Position numbers and translations under genes: made by a program. The notes under the pieces were generated by a model. That model made no database searches, was not told the DNA's origin, and saw only the letters and a list, made by a program, of their open reading frames with translations. Positions 6,730-13,040 of a stretch of 15,560 nt of DNA are shown here, one piece after another. This stretch comes from an uncultured Lachnospiraceae bacterium (GTDB lineage: Bacteria; Bacillota_A; Clostridia; Lachnospirales; Lachnospiraceae). Every line of letters begins with the position of its first letter. Position 1 is the first letter of the stretch. The stretch is taken from contig CACYDL010000069.1 of assembly GCA_902773195.1 (NCBI GenBank), forward strand, positions 1 through 15,560. The letters are read 5' to 3'.

Positions 6730-8646
6730 ATGTCGGCAAAGCTGAAAAAAGAAGGAAAGAGACTGGTTCTGGCGGCGGCGGTTTTCGCCGCGGTCCTCAT
6801 CGCCGAGAAGACCGGCGCTTTCGACGGCGCCATGGAGAACCGCATTCTGAATCTCGCCCTGTATCTGATCCCGTACCTGATCTGCGGTCTCCCCGTTCTC
6901 AGGAAGGCGGTTCTTGGCATGGCCCACGGGCAGATGTTCGACGAGTCGTTCCTGATGGCGGTGGCCTCTATCGGAGCCTTCATCACCGGGGAAAACGAGG
7001 AAGCGGCCGCGGTCATGCTCTTCTATCAGGTGGGCGAGTGGTTCCAGGGATACGCGGTGGGCAGATCCCGGCAGTCCATCACGGAGCTGATGGATATCGC
7101 CCCGGAATACGCCAACGTCGAGAGGGAGGACGGGACCGTGGAGACCGTGGATCCCGACGACGTGGAAATCGGAGACATTCTGGTGATCAGGCCGGGGGAG
7201 AAGATCCCCGTGGATGCCAGGGTCGTCTCGGGGGAGAGCATGGTGAATACCGCCGCCCTCACAGGCGAATCGGTTCCCCGCAGCGCGGGACCCGGCGACG
7301 AGATCATTTCCGGGTGCGTGAACGGAGAGGGGCTTCTCAGGGTCGTCGCGGAAAAGGCCTACCAGGACTCCGCCGTCTCCAGGATTCTGGAGCTCGCGGA
7401 ATCCGCCTCGGAGAAGAAATCGAAGACGGAGAATTTTATCACAAGATTCGCCCGCTGGTACACGCCGCTCGTCGTCTTCGGAGCCATCGCCCTCGCCGTG
7501 ATCCCTTCGCTGGTCTTCGGCAGTCCGATGACCTGGATCTACAGGGCCTGCACGTTCCTCGTCATCTCCTGTCCCTGCGCCCTCGTGATCTCCGTGCCGC
7601 TGGCCTTCTTCGGAGGAATCGGAGCGGCGTCGAAAAACGGTGTGCTGGTCAAAGGATCGAACTTTCTTGAGCGCCTGGCGGTGACGGAGACGATGATCTC
7701 CGACAAGACGGGGACGCTGACCGAGGGGAATTTCAAGGTCAGCAGCGTGGATCCCGTCCCCGGGATCAGCGGGCAGGAGCTGCTTGAGACGGCTGTGCTC
7801 GCCGAGGGACTCTCCACACATCCGATCGCGAAATCGCTCCGCGAGAAGCTGGGCGATACCTCCGGAATCAATATGAATCTTGTCACCGGGACGGAAAACG
7901 TCTCGGGGCAGGGCGTCATCGCCGAGGCGGAAGGGATCCGTATCCTGGTCGGAAGCGAAAAGCTGATGCGTTCGAACGGCGCTTTTCCGGAAGACAGACT
8001 GGGAGAAGCCCGCGGAACCGGGGAAACGGACCGCGCGGCGACGATCTGCCACGTCGCCCGGGACAGCCGCTATCTGGGCTCCGTCTCCATCAGAGACACG
8101 GTGAAGGCCGGGGCGAAGGAGGCGATCGACGAGCTTCGGGACGCGGGCGTGAAGCGCTTTGTCATGCTGACCGGCGACCGGAAGAGCGTCGCCGAGGCCG
8201 TGGGGCGGGAGCTCGGCGTGGATGAGATTCACGCGGAGCTGATGCCGGAAGACAAGGTGAAGCTGGCGGAGGAAATCATCTCGGGCAGCGGCAGCGGCTG
8301 CGTCGGCTTCATCGGGGACGGCATCAACGACGCCCCGGTGCTGACCAGGGCCGACGTGGGAATTGCCATGGGATCCCTCGGATCGGACGCGGCGATCGAG
8401 GCCGCGGACGTGGTGATCATGGACGACGACCTGGGCAGGATCCCGAAGGTGATCCGGATCGCGAGACGCACGATCGGCATCTCGAAGCAGAATATCGGTT
8501 TTGCCCTCGGCGTGAAGGCCCTGATTCTGGTCCTCGGGGCGCTGGGCATCGCGAATATGTGGGCGGCCGTGTTTGCCGACGTGGGAGTCGCGGTGATCTG
8601 CATCCTCAATTCAATGCGTCTCCTCGCCGTCAGAAAGACCATCTGA
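6730..8646 (+). CDS. P1B-2-type Zn/Cd/Pb-exporting ATPase without its HMA domain
   Basis: This 638-residue membrane pump exports Zn(II), Cd(II) or Pb(II) at the cost of ATP. Membrane helices occupy ~10-30 and ~38-58, with two more near 72-105. The actuator loop has TGES at 178-181. The ion-binding helix is C281-P-C283. The phosphorylation site is D325-KTGT, H364-P365 is the P1B nucleotide-domain marker, and GDGIND at 529-534 forms the hinge. The last helices carry K596 and D617 in the pattern typical of zinc/cadmium rather than copper pumps. I prefer ATG 6730, just after AAGGG (6717-6721). The longer GTG 6643 frame overlaps the HMA gene and adds only an Arg-rich stretch. No N-terminal metal-binding domain is present. 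That function is on the separate upstream protein. It forms an operon with the ArsR repressor. Confidence 0.93.
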   Translation: MSAKLKKEGKRLVLAAAVFAAVLIAEKTGAFDGAMENRILNLALYLIPYLICGLPVLRKAVLGMAHGQMFDESFLMAVASIGAFITGENEEAAAVMLFYQVGEWFQGYAVGRSRQSITELMDIAPEYANVEREDGTVETVDPDDVEIGDILVIRPGEKIPVDARVVSGESMVNTAALTGESVPRSAGPGDEIISGCVNGEGLLRVVAEKAYQDSAVSRILELAESASEKKSKTENFITRFARWYTPLVVFGAIALAVIPSLVFGSPMTWIYRACTFLVISCPCALVISVPLAFFGGIGAASKNGVLVKGSNFLERLAVTETMISDKTGTLTEGNFKVSSVDPVPGISGQELLETAVLAEGLSTHPIAKSLREKLGDTSGINMNLVTGTENVSGQGVIAEAEGIRILVGSEKLMRSNGAFPEDRLGEARGTGETDRAATICHVARDSRYLGSVSIRDTVKAGAKEAIDELRDAGVKRFVMLTGDRKSVAEAVGRELGVDEIHAELMPEDKVKLAEEIISGSGSGCVGFIGDGINDAPVLTRADVGIAMGSLGSDAAIEAADVVIMDDDLGRIPKVIRIARRTIGISKQNIGFALGVKALILVLGALGIANMWAAVFADVGVAVICILNSMRLLAVRKTI

Positions 8647-8691
8647 GAGGCGCCGCGGGAAGCGGCACCCGGAAAAACGCGGCGGAGCCGG

Positions 8692-9612
8692 TCATGTTCC
8701 GGACGTCCCTCCGCTCTTTATGAAATCCAGAATATCGCGGTAGACGGTTTCTCTGCCGAGCTCGTTCAGGATTTCGTGGCGCATCCCGGGGTAGAGGATC
8801 ATCTTTACGGAGCGGACGCCGAGCTTTCTGTAGGTGTCCCTCAGCCAGACGAGGCCGGCTCCGTTTCGGCCGACGGGGTCCTCCTTCCCGCCGATGATGA
8901 GAACGGATTCGTTCTTCGAGATTTTTTTCAGGGCGGCGGAATTCCAGATCGTGGTCATGCCGCGGAGAAACTCCAGCCAGAAGCCTCCGGTGTTGGGGTG
9001 GCCGCACCAGGGATCCTCGATGTAGTTTCTGACGTTCTCCCTGTTATGGGAGAGCCAGTCAAAGTCGGTCTCCCTGTCGGCGATCGCCTTCGCGTAGCCG
9101 CCGAGACTGAGGCTGTGAAGCAGCGGGTTGGGAAGAAGCCGGTTGTTTTTATTGACCAGGAGCTTGGCGAGCCCGTAGGCCGCGGTCATGAGGGCGTGCT
9201 GTCCCCCGTTTGAACCGCACAGAATCACGCCGGCGGCGGTGTCCGGGAACCGCTCGATCAGGGACTGCACCATGAAGGAGCCCATCGAGTGGCCCATGAC
9301 AAAGGTGGGCAGACCGTTCCCTGCGGCGTCGGCGGCCATCTGCCGGACGGACTCGACGGTATGGGCGAAGGCGTCCTGAGGCCAGATCTGCTGCTTCTCC
9401 ACCGAGGCGGCGTTGAGACCCTGGCCGTAGGCGTCTAGCACCCACACGTTCACGCCCTCTGAGGACAGGGCGGAGGCAAAATGATCGTAGCGCAGGGCGT
9501 ACTCGTTCATTCCCGTGATGACGGTGAGATTCGCGAAGGCGCTTCCGGCCTTCCAGAAATATCCGCGGAGCGCGTCGCAGCCGGGCGCGGTCACTGTAAA
9601 CTGTTCGGGCAT
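8692..9612 (-). CDS. Alpha/beta hydrolase, monoacylglycerol lipase/lysophospholipase type
   Basis: This 306-residue cytoplasmic hydrolase lies on the opposite strand. The nucleophile elbow is GHSMG with S109. The other triad members are D245 in GGKEDPVG and H279 in PGMRHE. The order and spacing fit the serine aminopeptidase S33/hydrolase_4 group, which includes monoacylglycerol lipases and lysophospholipases. The insertion between strand 6 and the acid (~140-220) forms the lid and is Trp-rich, which suits a lipid or acyl-ester substrate. The ribosome binding site AAAGGAGT lies just before the start on the minus strand (9619-9626). The gene is convergent with the ATPase gene (45 bases apart, a small hairpin at 8652-8666 but no clear terminator) and divergent from the riboflavin unit. 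The natural substrate cannot be told from sequence. Confidence 0.88.
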   Translation of the reverse strand: MPEQFTVTAPGCDALRGYFWKAGSAFANLTVITGMNEYALRYDHFASALSSEGVNVWVLDAYGQGLNAASVEKQQIWPQDAFAHTVESVRQMAADAAGNGLPTFVMGHSMGSFMVQSLIERFPDTAAGVILCGSNGGQHALMTAAYGLAKLLVNKNNRLLPNPLLHSLSLGGYAKAIADRETDFDWLSHNRENVRNYIEDPWCGHPNTGGFWLEFLRGMTTIWNSAALKKISKNESVLIIGGKEDPVGRNGAGLVWLRDTYRKLGVRSVKMILYPGMRHEILNELGRETVYRDILDFIKSGGTSGT

Positions 9613-9657
9613 GGGGACTCCTTTCCGGGACCGGTTTTCGGCAATCGGTCCGGTCTC

Positions 9658-9685
9658 ATTATCTCACATTCTTTTTGCCTTTTAT
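9658..9685 (-). promoter_or_regulatory. Weak candidate promoter for the hydrolase gene
   Basis: Read on the minus strand, GATAAT (plus 9658-9663) could serve as -10. The best element about 16-17 bases upstream is only TATAAA-like (plus 9680-9685). A GGACCG/CGGTCC dyad lies in the leader between this and the start codon. Confidence 0.35.
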
Positions 9686-9707
9686 ACAGATTTTTGACAG
9701 CTGTCTC

Positions 9708-9735
9708 TTGAAATTTCGGCCCGGCAGGCTATAAT
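9708..9735 (+). promoter_or_regulatory. Promoter of the FMN riboswitch-ribU transcript
   Basis: TTGAAA (9708-9713) and a perfect TATAAT (9730-9735) are 16 bases apart. Transcription would begin near 9742, about 15 bases before the riboswitch. Confidence 0.75.
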
Positions 9736-9756
9736 AGTGGACGTAATAAAATACAG

Positions 9757-9870
9757 GGTTCTTCGGGGCAGGGTGAAATTCCCTACCGGCGGTAAAGTCC
9801 GCGACCACCGAGAGGTGAATGAACCGGTGAGATTCCGGTACCGACAGTACAGTCTGGATGAGAGAAGAAT
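9757..9870 (+). ncRNA. FMN riboswitch (RFN element)
   Basis: All the conserved blocks of the RFN element are present in order: TCTTCGGGGCAGGGTG, AAATTCCC, ACCGGCGGTA, AGTCCGCGA, GGTGAGATTCCGGTACCGAC, AGTACAGTCTGGATG and GAGAGAAGA. The closing P1 helix is TTCTTC (9759-9764) with GAAGAA (9864-9869). It binds flavin mononucleotide and turns off the downstream riboflavin importer when flavin is sufficient. The terminator at 9892-9920 is the likely expression platform. CGGGGC (9764-9769) is complementary to GCCCCG (9892-9897) in the terminator's left arm, which gives a possible antiterminator. That last point is inferred. Confidence 0.97.
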
Positions 9871-9891
9871 TGAAATCAGGAAAGCGACAGC

Positions 9892-9920
9892 GCCCCGGAT
9901 CGTCTGATCCGGGGCTTTTT
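9892..9920 (+). terminator. Riboswitch-controlled intrinsic terminator
   Basis: A perfect 10-bp stem (arms 9892-9901 and 9906-9915) with GTCT loop is followed by five T (9916-9920). It is placed 21 bases after the riboswitch, as expected for FMN-dependent transcription termination. Confidence 0.92.
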
Positions 9921-9966
9921 GTATCATGAAGCTCCCCTGAGCTCAACTGCGATGAACTCCTGTGAC

Positions 9967-10055
9967 GCCGGAGGCGCGTCTCCGGCACTGACAATTTTGG
10001 CGGCGCGGGACGGACCGGACGGTCCGTATCCCGGAGGGACAGACCTGTCCCCGGG
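9967..10055 (+). other. Three tandem GC-rich hairpins in the ribU leader
   Basis: Downstream of the riboswitch terminator the leader holds three separate stems. The first is GCCGGAG (9967-9973) with CTCCGGC (9980-9986). The second is ACGGACC (10010-10016) with GGTCCGT (10021-10027). The third is CCCG (10030-10033) plus GGGACA (10036-10041) with TGTCCC (10046-10051) plus CGGG (10052-10055). No T-run follows any of them. They fill the ~170 nt between the terminator and ribU, where no gene is seen. Confidence 0.65.
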
Positions 10056-10090
10056 CCGCCGCACATCGTGACGAAAAGGAGGAGTTCACC

Positions 10091-10732
10091 ATGTCACAGA
10101 CAGCAGCATCTTCAGGAAAAACCGGTTCAGTCAGCAGGTTCTCGGCGAAATACATCGCCTTCGTCGGCGTCTTCGGCGCCATCGCCGGAGCTCTCATGTT
10201 TCTTGAGTTTCCCCTTCCCTTCGCTCCGACGTTCTACAAGCTGGACTTCAGCGAGGTTCCCGTCCTGATCGGAAGCTTTTCCCTCGGTCCCGTGGCAGGG
10301 ATCCTGATCGAGCTGGTCAAGATCCTGGTGCACCTTCTGATCAAGGGCACCAGCACGGCGGGAGTCGGGGAACTGGCCAACTTTATCATCGGCTGCTCCT
10401 TTGTGGTCCCGGCCGGGCTGATCTACAAGGCCCGCAAGACGAGAAAGAACGCCATCATCGGAATGGCGGCGGGGACGGTCTTCATGACGGTGGTCGGATG
10501 CTTTGTCAACGCCTTTATGCTCCTGCCGACTTACGCGGCGGCGTTCCATATGCCGATCGACGCCCTGATCGGAATGGGCACCGCGGTCAACCCCGGCATC
10601 AACAGTCTGCTGACCTTTGCCCTCCTGGCCGTCGCCCCCTTCAATCTTCTCAAGGGCGCCGTCGTGTCGGTGATCACGTTCCTGCTCTACAAGAGGGTCA
10701 GCGGCCTGATTCACAGGGCGGGAGAGAGATAA
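10091..10732 (+). CDS. ribU: Riboflavin ECF transporter S component RibU
   Basis: This 213-residue membrane protein has about six hydrophobic helices. It carries the RibU signature region FYKLDFSEVPVLIGSFSLGP (~residues 48-67) and a VNPGINSLLTFALLAVAPFN segment near the C-terminus, both typical of riboflavin-binding S components. It captures riboflavin outside the membrane and depends on a shared EcfA/EcfA'/EcfT energizing module, which is not in this window. The N-terminal ~18 residues are hydrophilic and poorly conserved. The strong ribosome binding site AAAAGGAGGAG lies just before ATG 10091. The upstream FMN riboswitch independently supports the assignment and shows how it is regulated: transcription falls when FMN is high. 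Confidence 0.95.
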   Translation: MSQTAASSGKTGSVSRFSAKYIAFVGVFGAIAGALMFLEFPLPFAPTFYKLDFSEVPVLIGSFSLGPVAGILIELVKILVHLLIKGTSTAGVGELANFIIGCSFVVPAGLIYKARKTRKNAIIGMAAGTVFMTVVGCFVNAFMLLPTYAAAFHMPIDALIGMGTAVNPGINSLLTFALLAVAPFNLLKGAVVSVITFLLYKRVSGLIHRAGER

Positions 10733-10793
10733 CGGGAGGCCCCGGGAATCCGCTGACTTTTTTCATAAAAATGCACAAAATCTGCATCGAATA

Positions 10794-10802
10794 TGATAAA
10801 AT
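10794..10802 (+). promoter_or_regulatory. Extended -10 promoter of mscL
   Basis: TGATAAAAT (10794-10802) is an extended -10 (TGn followed by TAAAAT). There is no convincing -35. The region 10733-10841 is AT-richer than its surroundings, and transcription would begin near 10809, about 22 bases before the AGGAGG site of mscL. Confidence 0.5.
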
Positions 10803-10841
10803 GCGGATATCAAGCAATTCTTTTTACAAAAGGAGGTTATT

Positions 10842-11246
10842 ATGAGTCTTGTCAGTGAATTCAAGGAATTCATATCCAGAGGCAACGTCATGGATATGGC
10901 AGTCGGTGTTGTGATCGGCGGCGCCTTCAGCGCGATCATCACGTCGCTCGTTGATGACGTCATCGGACCGGTCATCGGCATGATCACGGGCGGCATCGAT
11001 TTCAGCCAGCTCTCCATCACGGTCGGCCGCGCCCATCTCATGATCGGCAGCTTCATCCAGGCCATCATCAATTTCCTTATCGTCGCGCTCTGCATCTTCT
11101 CGGTCATCAAGGCCTTCAACGCCATGAAGAACAAAATGAACCCCGTCGAGGAAGAGGCCCCCGTGACGAAGATCTGCCCGTACTGCCAGTCCGAGATCGC
11201 GATCGCCGCGACAAGATGCCCGCACTGCACGTCCGAACTGAAGTGA
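10842..11246 (+). CDS. mscL: Large-conductance mechanosensitive channel MscL with zinc ribbon
   Basis: This 134-residue channel subunit has a short amphipathic N-terminal helix (SLVSEFKEFISRGNVMDMAV), then TM1 (about 17-45, GVVIGGAFSAIITSLVDDVIGPVIG) and TM2 (about 68-90). The periplasmic loop is short. The channel opens under membrane tension in hypo-osmotic shock. Instead of the usual C-terminal helical bundle alone, the tail ends in two CxxC pairs, C112/C115 and C126/C129 (CPYC and CPHC), which form a predicted zinc ribbon in the cytoplasm. AGGAGG (10831-10836) precedes ATG by five bases. The following sigma-like gene starts 13 bases after the stop, so they are probably co-transcribed. Confidence 0.96.
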   Translation: MSLVSEFKEFISRGNVMDMAVGVVIGGAFSAIITSLVDDVIGPVIGMITGGIDFSQLSITVGRAHLMIGSFIQAIINFLIVALCIFSVIKAFNAMKNKMNPVEEEAPVTKICPYCQSEIAIAATRCPHCTSELK

Positions 11247-11259
11247 GGCGCAGAGCTCT

Positions 11260-11706
11260 ATGGCAGATGAGAGGACGGAGAGCCTGATCGAGGAGTTCGC
11301 GCCTCTGGTGGAGGAGATCGCCTCTCAGCTCGGCGACGGATCGGTTCCGGAGGAGGACCTTGTCCAGGAAGGGTATCTCGGACTGCTGGAGGCCGCGAGG
11401 CTTCTGACCTCCGAGGATCCCTGCGAGGTTCCGCTCTCCGTGAGCGAGACCGTGGAGGAGCATATCCGGGAAGCCGTCCGAAGAGCCCTCGAGAGAGGGT
11501 CGCGGACCCTGGAGTCGGATGAGCGTCTGGTCGCCCAGGTCGAGCTGCTGGATCAGAGCATCGACCGCCTCACGGAGGAGCTGGGCTCCAGGCCGAATAT
11601 CGACGAGATCGCGAACGACATGCAGATCTCCCAGGAGAAGGTTCTTGAGATCCTCAAGCTGACGGGAGAGAGCATGGACGACAGCTCCTTTTTCCCGAAT
11701 CCCTGA
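11260..11706 (+). CDS. Truncated, degenerate sigma-70-like protein
   Basis: This 148-residue protein aligns with RpoD-type sigma factors over regions 2.1-2.2 (EEDLVQEGYLGLLEAARL, ~31-48), a reduced 2.3-2.4 (IREAVRRALERGSRTL) and region 3 (RLTEELGSRPNIDEIANDM, then ISQEKVLEILK, to ~135). In a normal factor the 2.3 segment reads FSTYATWWIRQAI. Here the aromatic positions used for promoter melting are Val, Thr, Glu and His. Region 4, which reads the -35 element, is absent, and the protein stops about where region 3.2 would begin. It therefore keeps a possible RNA polymerase core-binding surface without promoter-recognition parts. It might modulate polymerase or compete with sigma. That is inferred. 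The ribosome binding site is weak (GAGGCG about 9 bases upstream). It probably shares a transcript with mscL. Confidence 0.8.
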   Translation: MADERTESLIEEFAPLVEEIASQLGDGSVPEEDLVQEGYLGLLEAARLLTSEDPCEVPLSVSETVEEHIREAVRRALERGSRTLESDERLVAQVELLDQSIDRLTEELGSRPNIDEIANDMQISQEKVLEILKLTGESMDDSSFFPNP

Positions 11707-11824
11707 AGCCCCCCGGCCGCGGGGAACGGATCTTCAGGGACGGATGCCGCGGGACGGAAAACGGAGATCCGGGAACCGGATTCTCACGCCCGGGAAGCGG
11801 CGAAAGAACGACAGATCATCTCAG

Positions 11825-11859
11825 GAGATTGAACGCGAGGCGTTCAATCTCTTTTCTTT
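11825..11859 (+). terminator. Strong intrinsic terminator before ddl
   Basis: A perfect 12-bp stem (arms 11825-11836 and 11840-11851) with a GAG loop is followed by TTTTCTTT. It lies ~120 bases after the sigma-like gene, in a stretch (11707-11974) where I see no convincing gene, and probably ends the mscL transcript. Confidence 0.88.
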
Positions 11860-11871
11860 ATATTTGAGATA

Positions 11872-11880
11872 TGGTATGAT
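11872..11880 (+). promoter_or_regulatory. Extended -10 promoter of ddl-murF
   Basis: TGGTATGAT (11872-11880) matches an extended -10 (TGn, then TATGAT). A T-rich segment (11852-11859), part of the upstream terminator's tail, sits at -35 spacing but is a poor match. The start would be near 11887, leaving a leader of about 88 nt. Confidence 0.55.
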
Positions 11881-11974
11881 ACACGCTGACCGATGGCGCG
11901 CGGAACAGGAGGAAAACCCGCCGGATGAGGCGGCGGCCGGAGCGCGCTTTCGGGACGGAAGGGGCTGACAGGTT

Positions 11975-13018
11975 ATGAAAATAGTAGTATTATGCGGCGG
12001 CGTGTCAACGGAGCGGGAGATTTCCATCATCTCCGGGATCGGCGTGTGCAAGGCTCTGAGATCCAGAGGCCACGAGGCGATCCTGCTCGACGTCTTCTTC
12101 GGCGAGGAGCATCCCAACCTGATGGACGCGTTTCCGGCGGACTATGACGTGGACGCGGCCGCGGAATTTATCAGAAAGAGAACGCCGGAGATCGCCGGCG
12201 CCCTCGCCAATCCCAACAGGACGTTCTTCGGCGCGAACGTGATCACGCTCTGCAAGATGGCGGACATCGTTTTTCTGGCCCTCCACGGGGAGGACGGGGA
12301 GAACGGAAAGGTTCAGGCGTCCTTTGATCTCCGGAGGATCCGGTATACCGGGTCGGGCCACCTCGGCTCCGCGATCTCCATGGACAAATCGATCACGAAG
12401 ATCATGCTGGGCGCGGCGGGCGTCCCCGTCCCGGAAGGCTTTTCCCTTCGGAACGGAGAGGAACGCGTGCCGATCGAGGACCGCGGCCTGACCTATCCCG
12501 TCGTCGTCAAGGTCCGCTGCGGCGGATCGTCGGTGGGCGTCTACATGGCCCGGTCTGCGGAGGAGTACGGCGACGCGCTGGACGCCGCGTTCCGGATTGA
12601 GAACGAGGTCATCGTCGAGAAGTACATCGAGGGAAGGGAGTTTTCCGTCGGCGTCATCGAGGGAGAGGCGCTGCCCGTCATCGAGATTGCCCCCATCGAG
12701 GGCTTCTACGACTACAAGAACAAGTACACGCCCGGCGCCACGATCGAGACCTGTCCCGCGGAGCTGACGGGGGAGGAGACGAGAAGAATGAAGGAGTACG
12801 CGGAGCTCGGCTTCAGCGCGCTCTCCATCGACGCCTACGGCAGACTGGATTTTCTGATGGATCCGGAGGGCGGCATCTTCTGTCTGGAGGCCAACACGCT
12901 TCCCGGCATGACGCCGACGTCCCTGCTGCCGCAGGAGGCGGCGGCCCTGGGCATCGACTTCGCGACGCTTTGCGAGAAGCTGATCGACGTGTCGCTCAGA
13001 AAATACAAAAAGGACTGA
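11975..13018 (+). CDS. ddl: D-alanine--D-alanine ligase
   Basis: This 347-residue ATP-grasp ligase joins two D-alanines for peptidoglycan synthesis in the cytoplasm. The N-terminal substrate domain starts VVLCGGVSTEREIS and has LHGEDGENGKVQ (~108-119). The ATP-grasp core has VVVKVRCGGSSVGVYMA and VIVEKYIEGREFSVGVIEG. The C-terminal metal site is E305-A-N307 in CLEANTLPGMT. The omega loop carries K250-Y251 (YDYKNKYTPG), as in D-Ala-D-Ala ligases, rather than the His found in VanA-type D-Ala-D-Lac ligases, so vancomycin-susceptible precursors are expected. GGAAGGGG (11957-11964) is the ribosome binding site, 10 bases upstream. Its product is used by the next gene, murF, 22 bases downstream. Confidence 0.96.
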   Translation: MKIVVLCGGVSTEREISIISGIGVCKALRSRGHEAILLDVFFGEEHPNLMDAFPADYDVDAAAEFIRKRTPEIAGALANPNRTFFGANVITLCKMADIVFLALHGEDGENGKVQASFDLRRIRYTGSGHLGSAISMDKSITKIMLGAAGVPVPEGFSLRNGEERVPIEDRGLTYPVVVKVRCGGSSVGVYMARSAEEYGDALDAAFRIENEVIVEKYIEGREFSVGVIEGEALPVIEIAPIEGFYDYKNKYTPGATIETCPAELTGEETRRMKEYAELGFSALSIDAYGRLDFLMDPEGGIFCLEANTLPGMTPTSLLPQEAAALGIDFATLCEKLIDVSLRKYKKD

Positions 13019-13040
13019 CAGACTCCCGGAGAAAGACAGA

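Noticed and set aside
6640..8232. Long minus-strand open frame across the P1B ATPase gene
   Set aside because: It is antisense to a protein with every P-type ATPase motif, with no ribosome binding site or motif of its own.
8652..8666. Bidirectional terminator between the ATPase and hydrolase genes
   Set aside because: The stem is only 5 bp and no T-run follows on either strand.
9694..9699. Perfect TTGACA upstream of the riboswitch
   Set aside because: It is 30 bases from the TATAAT at 9730-9735, too far to act as its -35. TTGAAA at 9708 is correctly spaced.
11744..11968. Small open frame between the sigma-like gene and ddl
   Set aside because: It runs through a strong terminator hairpin and the ddl promoter, has no ribosome binding site and is rich in Arg and charged residues.
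11975..13018. VanA-type D-Ala-D-Lac ligase
   Set aside because: The omega loop has Lys-Tyr as in ordinary D-Ala-D-Ala ligases, the gene pairs with murF, and no vanH or vanX neighbour is present.
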